Below, piece after piece: positions 36,227 to 48,721 of a DNA stretch of 64,000 bases (positions are counted from its first letter, which is position 1; every line of letters begins with the position of its first letter). Source of the stretch: Hypericum androsaemum. Lineage: Eukaryota; Streptophyta; Magnoliopsida; Malpighiales; Hypericaceae. Location: contig OZ023186.1 of assembly GCA_963995505.1 (NCBI GenBank), positions 5,704,001 to 5,768,000 on the forward strand, in the 5' to 3' direction. The notes beneath the pieces were generated by a model, which worked only from the letters and a program-made list of their open reading frames with translations, had not been told where the DNA came from and ran no database searches. A program made the position numbers and the translations under genes.

Positions 36227-37949
36227 ATTCTCTACAATGTAATTATAAACCAATTGAAAAAAATGTAGCGCAGTTTGGTAGCGTGTTTGTTTTGGGTACG
36301 CGGGTTGAGAAAATCCAATCCAATGTGTTGTAACATGGCTTGGGGCATCAATTAAGGAACCCAAGTGAAGATTTTCCGGAATTGGCATGGGAAACATATC
36401 AAATTGGTAATTTGTTTCCCTTCCGTTCTGCTCCAACTATTTTGCACCCAGAGCCTTTGGCGGGGTAAACTTTAGATTGATCTCATCCTTTTTTGTGGCT
36501 TTATGAACCACATTCACATCAAACGAATCTTCCCAATGACCCTGTTCCTGACTATCCACTTGCCATATTTAAGATAATAATTAACTCGGAGTTAATAACC
36601 ATACTCTGTTAATAAAATCTACTCCATCTCTAGTATTATTACATGCCATTTTTTTTGGTGGACATCACTTCTATATACATACACTCACATTTAAATGATT
36701 CAAAGCATTCGCAACAAATATTTAGTATTGATGCATTCTCGTAGTTTGAACATTTGATCTATTGATTCAGTTAGAATAAACATAACGTTGTAACAAGAGA
36801 GAGATATTGATAAACCTACCACTAATACCAGCTGATCAAAAGCTGGATGATAATGATACCATTTGACTGATACAAAATCCTGCAATTTCTCTATATTGGT
36901 GACGACGAACTTGCGTTTACCTTGACACAGTCTCCCATTGTTGATCCTCTCAAGTTTCTCCAAAATGGAACAACAAATGGCAGGTTGATGTGGGAAGAAG
37001 TTTATATTTTTTATGTCAGGTAGAAAGATTTTTTAAAAAGTGACATATGGTTGATGCAATTTCCTGCACAGTTGCACAGGCTAATCCATTATCATAAGAG
37101 ATGTGAAGTAGAACATACATAAAATTAACTAATAAGAAGTTGTTATCACCAAAAGAAAAAAAATTAGCAAGAAGTTGATTTATAGGAAAAGTATGACCTA
37201 ACTCGAATATTATAGCTGAGTACACATTATAGGCAAATTTTTTATATTATAATTGGCTGACTGTCTATTTATATGAACTAGAAAACCCTTATAGTATTTT
37301 ACTAAAAAAGAAATCCAAAAACATATCAAAACCCCAATAATTTTTTTTGGTAAACAAAGAAAGAAAAAAACAACACAAGAAACCAAAAAGAACAACACAA
37401 GAAAGAGCAAGAAATATTGTTTTAAAAAGAAACTAAGTAGAGGTTCGAACTGATTGATGTTGAAAATCGGCGGATAAGTAGTGTTATCTGCTAGAAGATA
37501 TTTTCGATCAACAATGACGTACAACTTTCAATCCTCACAAAATAAAAAGTATAGAACATAATAATTCGGTCGTTCTAGTTCGTTGGAACCTTGGCATAAT
37601 CAAACGATTGCTTCATTTGTGGGTATCCCAATGCCAAAAATATTTACATTGTTGGATATTTTATCACTAGCCTCTCTTGCATTACCGGACATGAAGGGTT
37701 TTTTTCGAAATTGATCATATTTTTTGGTATAATTATTGCAGTGTTAAATATTTAACTAAATATTTTTATTATTTTTCAAAAATTATATTCTACTCAAATT
37801 TGTATTAATCGATTAAATAATTAGAACAACGGATGCTATAAACCAAATAAATAACAGAAGAAAGAGGAAGAAAGATTCAGACTTTGACCAAGAAGTAGTA
37901 ACAGGAGTTCATGATTCTCACGTCCCACGCAGCAGAGAAACAACACCAA

Positions 37950-37953
37950 CTTA

Positions 37954-37984
<31 letters not shown>

Positions 37985-37990
37985 CTCTCA
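37950..37990. repeat. CT microsatellite upstream of RopGAP
   Basis: A CTCTCT-rich tract of about 35 bp lies in the pyrimidine-rich leader region of the CRIB-RhoGAP gene. Confidence 0.8.
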
Positions 37991-38156
37991 AACAAACAAA
38001 AGTCCCACTCTTTATCAAGAAAAGACCAAATCTTTGCCTCCCTCCCTTTTTCCCCATTAAACAAATGTAAAGAAAACTCCCCAATAAAGAAATAATACCA
38101 AATCATTTCCTCTCTCTCTAATCTCTCTGTCTTTCTCTCTCTAACTACTGGGAGCC

Positions 38157-41100
38157 ATGACTGAGGTCCTCCACTCATCTCCCTCCACTTCTTCCCCTAC
38201 CTCCTCCCTCGCCTGTGCTCCCCCCTCCCCTCTCTCTCCTCCTTCTTCCACGCTCAATGGGTACCTCCAGGTAGACGACGAGGAAGAGGCGGAGGAACGG
38301 GAGGAGCTGACCACAAAGCAGCTGTCTTTATTGGCCCTCCTTCTTACCCTCTTCAGGAAATCCCTCCAGGCTTGTCGGGTGATGGGGGAGGACAGGCGGG
38401 AGCTTTGCAACATGGAGATCGGCTGGCCAACCGACGTCCGCCACGTGGCCCATGTCACCTTCGACAGGTTTAATGGCTTCCTTGGCTTGCCCGTTGAGCT
38501 CGAGCCTGAGGTCCCCACAAGGCCTCCCAGCGCCAGGTAAAAAAAAAGAAAAAGGTTTCTCCTTTTCTTAATGGGTTCCTCCAGATAGATTTTTTTTTGT
38601 GGGAAAATGTATGTTTTTTTTGTAATGTGGTTTCTTGGTTTAATTGGCAATGTTGGTTTAGATGTTCTTGATGTTTCTTGCAATGTGATGTTTCCTATTT
38701 CGGGTCGGAGTCTATTCCCTCGTCTGTTTCTTGCTACTTCAGTTCAGAGCACTTCGGATTAGTTGAGTTTGTTGTATGAATGGTCGGATTAGATGCGTAT
38801 AGTGACCAAAAGGGGAAATAACATGACGCGCGGGCTCCAACTTGTCGCTCTACCCGTTTATCGTGTGACATGGTAGATGTTACTAATCGATTTTAGCATT
38901 TATCCACCATCAACCCGATAACCGAAAATGGATACATATGTTTCTACGCAGTGTCACTCTTTTGCTGTTGGAAGTTTTTTGTTCATTGCCATATGGTTCT
39001 CTCTACGAATCAAGAACTCCGCGAATCTCGATCTATGGGACACGCTAAAAAGCTGATCTACAATACTAACTATTGATGTAGTTGCTCTTGATGTTGTATG
39101 TTGTCCACCAATAGCTGTTTTGCCAGTGATTCTACAAGAACCTGCCTGCTAATTTGGGAAAGAACGAGAGTTATTCTGGATGCAGCCTCTTCCAGAAATT
39201 TTTTATGCGCCTTAGCATCGATCTGTGAACTGTCATGTCTAATTGATAAACCTTTGGAGTTCCTCATTTCTATATGCTTAGCTTTTTAGTTACTGACTTT
39301 CACAAAGATGGAAAATTTGGGAACTTTAGATAAAAATACCTTCAAATTTATACTTGCACGTTGGACCCAGTTATCTTACTTCGAGTGCGAACACTTCAGA
39401 GTGTTGATTTTCCTCTGGTGCATCTTTGTATGTAGTTGGCTAACATTATGTTCCTTCCCACTGAAGAACTGTTTTGAAGGTCTCAGTTTATCCAGAGACA
39501 AGAGATGTGGAATGTTTCGGGTCAATTGTGACTAGTTTAGTTAGAGAGAAGCTAGTCAAACTATTTTAGAAGCATTTTTCCTTAGATGGTTACTCTTCAA
39601 GGAAGCGCATTTTGAATTTCTCAGCATACCGGCATTTCTCATCTTTGTGGTCTGTTGAAGCTCAAAGAATTTTGTTTCATAAAGTTCTGCATCTTTGAGT
39701 GGTCTTTGTCTCATCTATTCAATTACGTTCATTTTGCAGTACTACGGTCTTTGGAGTTTCCACAGATTCTATGCAATTGTCATATGACTCGAGAGGCAAC
39801 TGTGTTCCTACCATACTGTTGCTGATGCAAAGACACTTATATGACCAAGGTGGCCTTGAGGTGAATATCTTTCCTTTATTTGAATACATTAAGATGACCG
39901 TCATTACTAACTAAAAGTGGTGAAGATGTCAATTGACTTTATAAGTTTGACGGGTTCTCCTGCCCCGAATATATAATTCACACAAAGCTGATTTGATTTT
40001 CTGCACTTGCTCTATATTGTCTATTTTGTGTTTGTTCTGCTGCTGCGTTCTCTTTACTCTTTACTGTTCCACAGGCTGAAGGAATCTTCCGCATTAATGC
40101 AGAAAACAGCCAGGAGGAATCTGTAAGGGATCAACTCAACAGTGGGGTAGTAGCAGACGGGATCGATGTACACTGTCTAGCGGGACTTATTAAGGTCCAA
40201 AGCGCAATCTAAACTTCACTTGCTAGGACACATCCTTTACATGACATGTTTTGATTGTTGAAAAAATCATCAATGTTTTTGTATGATTTACCTTTTGCGA
40301 ATTATGTTTACTGAGCTGAAGTGTTAATATCTTTACAGGCTTGGTTTAGAGAACTTCCAAGCGGTGTTCTAGATCCGTTGTCGCAGGAGCAAGTAATGCA
40401 ATGCCAAACTGAAGAAGACTGCGCGAATCTTGTGAGGCTACTTCCTCCAACTGAAGCAGCACTACTGGATTGGGCTATTAACTTGATGGCTGATGTCGTC
40501 CAGCAAGAACATCTGAACAAGATGAATGCACGAAACATAGCCATGGTTTTTGCGCCGAACATGACTCAGGTGAGTTTACGTACCTGCTCTGTTCCCAGGT
40601 CACGGTTCTTTTATTGATGCTACTAGCTCGGCTGATATGCCCCAATCTCCGAAAATGTAAAAGTTCGGTTAACAGCTTATTGAATGAAAATTAATGCTGT
40701 GAATTTGAGCGTAGCAACTTCCAAGATTCTTATAGGAATAGAAATGATTCTGTAGTTAAGAGTGGTGTGCTTATGTATCTTCTATCTAATTACCGTGCAG
40801 ATGGCAGACCCGTTGACTGCACTTATGTATGCTGTTCAAGTGATGAATTTCCTCAAAACACTTATCTTAAGGACGCTCAGAGAACGAGAAGATTCTATCC
40901 TGGAGCCAACACCCGCATCGCGTCTTGAGCCATTTGATGAGAACGATCACGAGAGCCCTTTGCAGTACCGTGCAGAAGAGACAACTGAAGATAATGAGAA
41001 AACTGAGCGACACTTTGTTGCTGAGGAGCCTTCTGTAGAAAGTTCTTGCAATTCCAGTCAAAGCGGAGCCTTGTCGGTGGGAGAACACTACAGCTCTACA

Positions 41101-41370
41101 ACTTCAATAGGGCACTCATTAACTTCAGCCTCTCGGATTGAAGTTCATGAAGATTACACAGGCAGGCTCACTGGTCCAATAACAGATGTCCAAGCTGACA
41201 ATGGTAAAGGCAATGCTGGTCAGTCAAGTAATCTTCGTAGAAAGGCTCCTTGCAGGGTGAACAGGCAGCAGTCTGTACTTAGCACCGCCATTCCCGTTGA
41301 GAAGACGAAAGGGATCAGCAATCTAAGCCGGTTGGATTCAAGGTTCGAGCGTATTGAAGCATGGCGGTGA
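38157..41370 (+). CDS. CRIB-domain Rho-of-plants GTPase-activating protein (5 exons, 473 aa)
   Basis: Exons 38157-38536, 39740-39860, 40075-40194, 40339-40569 and 40801-41370 total 1422 nt. RopGAPs switch off ROP/RAC GTPases at the plasma membrane and so shape polarity and stress signalling. The CRIB (PAK-box) motif lies near residues 87-113 (IGWPTDVRHVAHVTFDRF). The RhoGAP domain follows (about 128-310), with the catalytic Arg 173 in AEGIFRINAENSQE, and KMNARNIAMVFAPNM near its end. The C-terminus is Ser-rich and ends SRFERIEAWR. Intron 1 is long (1203 bp), the others short. A CRIB followed by GAP is the plant-specific layout. No defects are seen. Confidence 0.93.
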
Positions 41371-44300
41371 AGCGAATCCAACTGCCGGGTTCCCGAACTC
41401 AGTTGCTGTGATCATAATGGTGGTGGCATTTCACAGACGTGGAACTTGTGTGTACCTTCCTCACACTACTGTTCATTTCCCATTTGTTTTGTGATCGGAT
41501 GATTTCTGTAGTTTCATGGACAACAACAAATCCAATGTGTGAAGCTAACTTCCAAACCTGCTTGTAAAATCTCTCTATTAGTACTGAAGTCTCTTTGATG
41601 TATCAGAAAATGGTAAAATATCTGTTTTTCTTGCAGCTGTAACAGAGAATTTCCTGAATTGCCATTTAGAGGGTATTGTTTGACTAGAAAAAAATAGATG
41701 ATTCTTTGCACTTGCCAATTGGCTATGTTTGGTGGTTGCTTGGGCTTGAAGGTAGCCATGAAATCATAGTTGTTTAATACCAACGTTCTGGTCGTTTCGC
41801 TGGAAAATATTTTTGGAGTTCAAACGTACATAATCTACAATTAGTTTTCCTAGTTGAAAAAAACTGTTCAAGTATGGTAGAATTTTTTTTAATAAATAAT
41901 ATTGATAGTCATTTTCACGAAAATATTTTTCGACGAAACAAAACTTAATCCACAGGCTAACCGAGACCACTTGCGCAGGAGGTTGGAAAGAAAGTTGTTC
42001 TAGCAATGTACAGGCTCACGACGATGATAATTGGGCTATAGCTTATAAGATATATTGGCATCATTAGCTTAATTGTTCGTATTATGTTCGTATTATATGT
42101 GCGGAACTTACTTTTGGAAGTAAATGAAATTTCATTTTCATAAAATTTAGTAATCGAAATTCATTTCCTAATTGGTAGAAGTAATAAGAGATTTTTCCGA
42201 GTAAAAAATTCATCATATTACTACTCTTGCATTTTTTGTTTCAGTTTTGATTTTAAATATGAAAATGGAAAATGGATTCTATTTTTTTTTCTCTATCAAA
42301 ATGGGAAATAATCACTAGGAATAGATTTCAAATAAAAAAGAATAGACACACAGTGTATTAAAATAAACTCAATTGACCGAAAATGTTAATTGAGCAAATT
42401 ATGAGTTGCTAATCTAATGATTATCTTTTAACCATATTGTTTAAATGCCAAAAGTTGAAACTATATAGTAAAAAAAAATTCCAAAAAATGACAAGATGTT
42501 TTATGACAGTGCACAGGACCACAAGATTCTCTTTTGCCATTATTGGGTTAAAACTTCCATTTATGTCAAGCTAATCGTGGCTTGATTGCATCCAAATCTT
42601 AGACTATAAACACATCCAGCTATGAAAATAACGTATATGATGCACTTCACAAAATTGACATTTAATTTACCATAAAGTAACTCGGATAATAAGACTTCAA
42701 TTGGTTGAGAAAATTTTCATGGGCCGATTTTTTTTAAATCACCCGTTACCCAGACATTATTATGCATACATTACATGTGTTGGACATTTAAATGGTAACG
42801 AAGTTCTCCAAAGAGTATTGGACATGTTGCGTTTTGAATGGATAGCAAATGTCTCCGCCCTTCTTATGTAAATGATTCGAAAGAAATAAGTTATTTCAAG
42901 TTGGAGTTATAATTATTTTCTTTATAAGAGGCACTTGCCCGTCATATTCTCTTGAAGTTTTAGATTGAGTTGAGACTACATAAAAGTCGTTCTCACAGAG
43001 GAGATTCTGTTTAGACCATCATATTTTATTAAAAATCGTGTCTAGAGATCTGATAGTCATTAAAAATCATATCTATAAATATAATAACTTGATCCATTAA
43101 AATAATGTCTATAAGTATAACAATTCTTGTACCCACCGAATCCAAACCCCTTATTCCCATAAAAAAGTCTAGCTCATATTACCAATTTCAAGACGTAATT
43201 GAGTGGTTGACAAGTGTTTTTCCAGCTCATTGCTAAACTTCAATCATTGTTCACACCGATGACATACATATGATAACGATTAGGACGCCTTTGAATATTG
43301 TGAATTGTAGGAGCCGTTGGTGTCGATTTATGCTGGAACTAACGGCATTATCAAATTGAGTTATATATATTTTTATAATCCGGAAATAATACATATATAT
43401 TGAAAAAATTTATGATTATCTTAAATACCATTTTAGATGGGAACATGATATATACTTACCAATCTACAAGTGCCAAGTGGATTGGTGACTCTCCCGATAT
43501 AATATTTTTTTTTCATAATTATCTATTTTAATGATTTATTTAATTAGTTGAATCCACCAACACACTTGGTACTTATGGATTGATAAGTATATACTATGTC
43601 ACCAGTGACACATAAATAGAACCAATATGAAGTTTTTCCAGATATTGGTGTATGCGAATTAAAAAAAATCTCTTATCAGTTAAATAATGTACTTACCAAT
43701 TCACAAGTACTAAGTGGATTGATGAGTCCCTTGAAGTAGTTGCGTTTGCTTTTTGTTTCCATAATTATATGTTTTAATGATTTAATTATTTAGTTAGACT
43801 CACTAAGACAACTGTCGATTGGTAGGTATATACCATATTACTTGTCACGGAATATAGTGACCAACCTAAAATTTTCTCGTGTATATCCGTGTATGTGATT
43901 GAAAATAATTTCTTATCAGTTGATTAATGCAAATAATCTTAATGTTTGACGATTTAAGCACTTGGTTGTTAGTATACTTACGCGTATATGAAATACCAGC
44001 CTGGTCTATCCCTACTTTCTGGAACGGAGTTTAGTCCATTCCATATTATTCAGGGTAATTATTAGATTTTCAGTGGCCAAAAGTGAGCAATCATACGAGA
44101 AAAAAGGCGTTGAAGTCATTTCATTTGGTTCTCTATTATAGTTTCCCAAGGATTTAGTTTTTCTTTTGGCAAATCCAATGAAATTCATTCATTTATTTGC
44201 AAATAAATTCTACTAGAAATTCATTTGTAAATGAAATGAATTCATGATTTCATTTCATTAGAATTTGTTGTTTCTCAGCCTAATAAAAATTAAACTCAAA

Positions 44301-44581
44301 ATTACAATAACTAAGACATATATTAGATAGCTCGCACACACCCGTCCCATGCAAGGAATTGGATTTATTTTTCTGGCCCCCGGATTAACAAGGTATTTAT
44401 AAAAAAAATATTGTTCTAAAAGAGGGACATCACTAACTATGCTTGACAAATAGTTAAATACGAGCGGTACTTGCCTACCAAATTTTAGCATTGTTTTTTT
44501 ACTTGTTTGGATTCGATTCGAGACCAAATTTTAACTCAAATAGTAAAGTGTGGCCAAAGCCGCCTCATTTAAAAGATTCTG
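41371..44581. other. AT-rich spacer with repeats
   Basis: RopGAP 3' flank followed by low-GC sequence. Apart from the 238-bp tandem unit at 43450-43925, I see no gene or clear element. Confidence 0.45.
43450..43925. repeat. Two tandem copies of a 238-bp unit that contains an inverted repeat
   Basis: Copy A (about 43450-43688) and copy B (about 43689-43925) share ACTTACCAAT.CACAAGT..., a central TTTTAATGATTTA block and the ending CTTATCAGTT. Inside copy A, ACTTACCAATCTACAAGTGCC is mirrored by an inverted GGTACTTATGGATTGATAAGT, so each unit is itself a foldback of about 165 bp plus linker. This is either a MITE that duplicated in tandem or a local satellite seed. Confidence 0.7.
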
Positions 44582-44860
44582 ATGCGTGATTTGACGATAA
44601 AAAATTTGGGTAAGCCAAAGATGAAAGTTTCCATCTCTTTGATCACGCCTGATGATGCTGCGCGGGAGGAGGCTCGTGAGGTGGAGCGAGCTAAGAAGAC
44701 CTTGAACATGGCTATTGAAATGGGCATGACTTGGGAGGTTGAGGATCCAAATGTTCTTAGCGCAATTCGAGAGGCATCAAAAGGTAACAAAAAATTTACG
44801 ACTCATGATCCACTGTGTTCAACTATAATACGTAGATTTGTTAGTTTTGTACGTAGATAG
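44582..44860 (+). pseudogene. Unrecognised coding-like fragment, possibly retroelement-derived
   Basis: An open frame of 92 codons in GC-richer sequence stands out from its AT-rich surroundings. It reads KPKMKVSISLITPDDAAREE, then RAKKTLNMAIEMGMTWEV. A GT donor-like site follows SAIREASK. The 'ERAKKTLNMAIEMGMTWE' part loosely resembles the segment before the endonuclease in plant LINE polyproteins, but I cannot confirm it. It has no upstream continuation and no clear ends. Confidence 0.35.
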
Positions 44861-45893
44861 TTATTATCATAGTTCATCTATAATATGTGTTTATCTATTA
44901 TCTTTGTAGCCGTATTAGGATACATCATGCCATATATAATTATCAACTTTAACAATTTCTTGAGGAATTAATACAATTTCCTTATATATATAAAAAAGTG
45001 AACTCAATAGGTTCCTCAAGATTACAATTGTTCCTGGCCACCAAATTCAAACCTACATTGTAATCCATACCCACTGGTCCCTATTATTCCAAAACCAATC
45101 CAATTTTGTAAAATACCCAGAAATAAAAATTGGTTTAAAAAGCATTCTGTGGTTTAAAATTATCAGATATTAGTATACATAATAGAAAAAATCATCAAGT
45201 CGGTGGAGAAAAGGCTAGATAATTGTGGATTTGTAATCTGTGGTTTGGAATTTTTATGGGTAAAGTCTCTAGTGTTTGATCACCCTCCGAGAGACAGGAG
45301 TAATTTACCCATTTTTTCAACTTGTTACAAAGTTAGTACCCAATAGTATCATAATCAAATACTTAGATAAACTAACAATAAAAAACAATAAAAAAATTCA
45401 TAGCATAGTGTGTCAAAACTGTACTTTAACCTGCAGATTAGATGGTAGCAAACTGCAAAGCAATTATATCATGGAAGGTTTCTTGAAAATATAACAGTAT
45501 TAAATATTTATTAGAAAGGTTTGGTCATCTTTTGAAGATTTTATTCGACTTGAACTTAGATTAGTCAATTTTTGGTCTAGTAGATCGGATACTAAGTAAT
45601 ATAAAACAAAAAAGTATTAAAACGAAGTTTCTCATTAGAAATAAAACAAAAGTATAAAACAAAACTTTAAACTTGCTCCCCTAATTAATAGCTTCATCAC
45701 TTAGATTTTTTTCCAATGTCCTCAACGCCAATCTCGTGCTTATCTTTTCACCTCCCTCTCAACCCCCAGCCACCTTGCAAGGACTCTCTTCCTCTCTCCT
45801 TATCTCCAACAACAACAAAATCCTCAAAAACCAAAGAGCATAGCTTAGGAAAATAGCAAAAATATTACGGAAATTATTAGAAGAAATATTCCA
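44861..45893. other. Spacer upstream of FAF-like gene
   Basis: AT-rich with a worn repeat at about 45541-45596 (GACTTGAACTTAGATTAG). The last 150 bp are pyrimidine-rich and then A-rich, as expected of a leader. Confidence 0.4.
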
Positions 45894-46775
45894 ATGGCTG
45901 CCTGTGGAAGCCTTCAACACATATTTGAGAAGCCATTACCGGAGAAGCCAACTCTTCTCGAATCCCTTTCTTCATGGAAGAAGAAAATTAACCCTATTGT
46001 AGAACAATCACCCTCTTTCACTGAGATCTTTGGAGAGCTCCATTTCAACGAGATTACCACCAATACAACACGGCCTACGTCTCGTCCTTCTTCGTCTTCG
46101 TCTTTCGATTCTTGTTATGATGATGATGATACCTTGGGAGACAAGAAAGTGGTGGCGGAGGAGGAGGAGGACGATAAGGATAGTCTCTTCATGAAGAAGA
46201 AGAGGGCAGGCGGTCGAAGCTCGAGCTATGCGCCTATGAACTACGAGAGCTTACAGCTGTGCACCGAGGGGCTAGGGTTCGAGAGCAGCGACGATGTGGA
46301 CGTTGACATGAAGGGGGGTTCCATGCATGCCTTGGTAGCGAACCGAGGAGCGGAAGGTCGAGAGGAAGGAGAGGAGAATCATGTGGCTGTTAAAAGGCGG
46401 TCGGTTAGTTGGGATGCATACAACGGTTATAGGGGTGGTTGGCTTCTGAGAGGGGTTGGCGAGCTTAGGAGGACGCCGAGGGGAGCCGACGGAGGAGGGG
46501 AACGAAGGTTTCCTCCTCCGATATCGTGCATAGGGAAGAGCGGGAAGCCGGGGGTGTCTTTTAAGTCGTATAGGGAGGAAGGCAGGTTTGTTCTTAAAGA
46601 AGTTAGGGTTCCTACTCAGGAATTCTTGCATGCTTCAAGGGAAGATGGGAGGTTGAAGCTAAAGTTTATACAGCCGGAAGATGACGAAGAATATCTAGAA
46701 GAAGAGGAGGATGAAGAGGACGACGAAGACGAAGATGAAAACTTGGAGGAGGACGAGGCGAGAGAATTGTTCTAG
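45894..46775 (+). CDS. FANTASTIC FOUR (FAF)-like protein, intronless, 293 aa
   Basis: The ORF starts MAACGSLQHIFEKPLPEKPT and carries the FAF domain at about residues 206-260 (FPPPISCIGKSGKPGVSFKS, then VLKEVRVPTQEFLHASRED and LKLKFIQ). The C-terminus is a Glu/Asp tail of about 30 residues. FAF proteins are plant-specific; in Arabidopsis they affect shoot meristem size through the WUSCHEL pathway. This copy resembles the 'FAF-like, chloroplastic' subgroup in the N-terminal LESLSSWKKKINP and SFTEIFGELHF blocks. It is single-exon as usual for the family. Biochemical role is unknown. Confidence 0.88.
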   Translation: MAACGSLQHIFEKPLPEKPTLLESLSSWKKKINPIVEQSPSFTEIFGELHFNEITTNTTRPTSRPSSSSSFDSCYDDDDTLGDKKVVAEEEEDDKDSLFMKKKRAGGRSSSYAPMNYESLQLCTEGLGFESSDDVDVDMKGGSMHALVANRGAEGREEGEENHVAVKRRSVSWDAYNGYRGGWLLRGVGELRRTPRGADGGGERRFPPPISCIGKSGKPGVSFKSYREEGRFVLKEVRVPTQEFLHASREDGRLKLKFIQPEDDEEYLEEEEDEEDDEDEDENLEEDEARELF

Positions 46776-48721
46776 TTAATGTTCTTTCTTCTTTTTTAAT
46801 TCCGGGTTTTTTTTACTTTGTTTTTGCATTAGCTAGGCAATAGTATCTCATGCTTCATCCAATGTAGAAGTAAGGGAAGAAATAAATAATGAAAATGGAA
46901 AAAGCTGAATATTGTTCCTCTTGTTATTTATCTCCTCTTTTCAAATGCCTTTTCTATCTTCTGATTTGCTGGTTTAGATCTCTTTTTTTTGTGGAGTTGG
47001 TCCTGGTTTAGATGTTGAATTTAGTTTCATGCATATCTTGAATTTATATATTTGTTTGGAATCTAAAACTTTGGAATTTCAATTTTTTGAAATGGAATTC
47101 TTGTTCAACATGGTAGGATTTTTAGAACCACGAAGAGAAATTGTAACTAAACATACATCAAATCCCTACCCTACCTTCAATGTCACACGTCAATTCCAAA
47201 GTTTTAGCTTAGTTCCGAACAGTAAACGGAAAATAAGTTCCATCTCCTCTAACTTTAAAAATGGAGTCCATCAAAAACCATGGTAATGCAATTCATTTGC
47301 CTAAAAAAATTGATTCCAAACAAGATAGAAAATTGACCAACTACAACCAAATACCAACAGACACAGAGAGGTCTATATTCACCCTTTTATTGGTCGAAGT
47401 TAAAGAACGTTTTCTATCATTCAAAGGTTTTTATCCGACTGTAAGTTAGATTAGTTAAGTCAGTCGATATTCGGATACCGTGATTTAAAAAAAAATCACC
47501 CTACTGTGTGGTCATCTGGTATCAAACTTGTCAACAAAATGATTTCTCGTCAAAAGAAAAAATCTAAACACAACCTAAGAATTTGGTGTGGTTGACCAAT
47601 GTGTGGTTTCTGTTTTTTCTTCTCCTTTTATTGAGATAAAAGACGTGTATTGAGGACAACTATAACCAGAAAGCAGCAAAGGTAGGTGGAAAACCAACTG
47701 GACCAATTAATCTGTTCACAAACAGAACAACTCAATTCTGCAGAACCAGCCTCATTCTGTCCAATGCCATTGACTTGCACTTAAAAAGCAGCTAGAATTA
47801 AAACCAAACCGAAATAGTATCCAGTCCGGTCTAGCTCATCTACCAACTTCGGATCGATTCGGACAATCCATTCTGCAACTCATTTACCCTTCTGCATATG
47901 CTTTACCAGGGATAGAGCTTAATGCAAGGAGCCAATGAGCCAAGGACTCAACTAGTAGATAGGATTGCTTCTATCCAGCAGTGTACTTGTCTGTCACTGG
48001 TTTTCCGAATAAAGTCTAGGCATATAACGTCTTGGTATTCTACCAAAAAGAACACTGGTAGATAGGATGAAACTTATTCCATGGACCAAATTATAGATAG
48101 GGAGAGGACCACTATGCATTAAGGTCTAGACAGCAGAAAAGAAACAGCTCATTTCAACGTGAAAAGGACGTCGAAAAAGATGATTCCTTTAGAAAATGTC
48201 AATCAGGACCGAGTATATCACTTGCCCAGAAAGATTCTTCCCTTATTTTGATTGCAAACAGCTGCAACCACCCAGCCTAATTCTTAGTTCTAACTGACTT
48301 GATAACCGTCTAGAAATCTGACTACAAACAATCTCCAATGCAACTCTCAGTTTCAGAAAAGCTCAGGAAATTATTAAAACCAGCCTGCGGAAGCAAACAT
48401 GGAGCCTAATTTCCTGAAGGTTATTCATTGGTTTGAGCAACATAAAAAAGGATCAATGCAGGCCATAACTGAAAGGCCTACGAAAATTCCCCGTCATTGA
48501 CACAAAAATAAGTGATTCACATTCTCCACCATGAGAAATAACCTTGGTATTGATCGGGGAGATTATCGTAGTTTTTATCAACTTTCATTGCCTTGTACAA
48601 CAAAGGTACCACATATCAAAAGGGGGGAAAGGATAAATGTGTAAAAGACGGGGCGATAATTACTGCTAGTTTGGGGACTTGAGGGTGCACCTGTATCCAA
48701 GACACCAAGTAGACAGTGAAG
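46776..48721. other. Spacer between FAF-like and amidase genes
   Basis: No gene is recognised. A worn repeat near 47431-47490 (TAAGTTAGATTAGTTAAG followed by CGGATACCGTGA) matches the style of fragments at 8940 and 45546. Confidence 0.4.

Larger units (their letters stand above)
35135..38156. other. Spacer between IF1-like and RopGAP genes
   Basis: IF1 3' flank followed by AT-rich sequence. At 35527-35690 a T-run plus TTCGAGTCTAGTTGG and a GGGCCCGAATTC-type motif (minus strand) may be a worn SINE. The RopGAP leader with CT runs lies at the right edge. No gene is recognised. Confidence 0.4.

Noticed and set aside
43450..43925. CRISPR-like or satellite array
   Set aside because: Only two copies of a foldback unit, with no spacer-repeat alternation.
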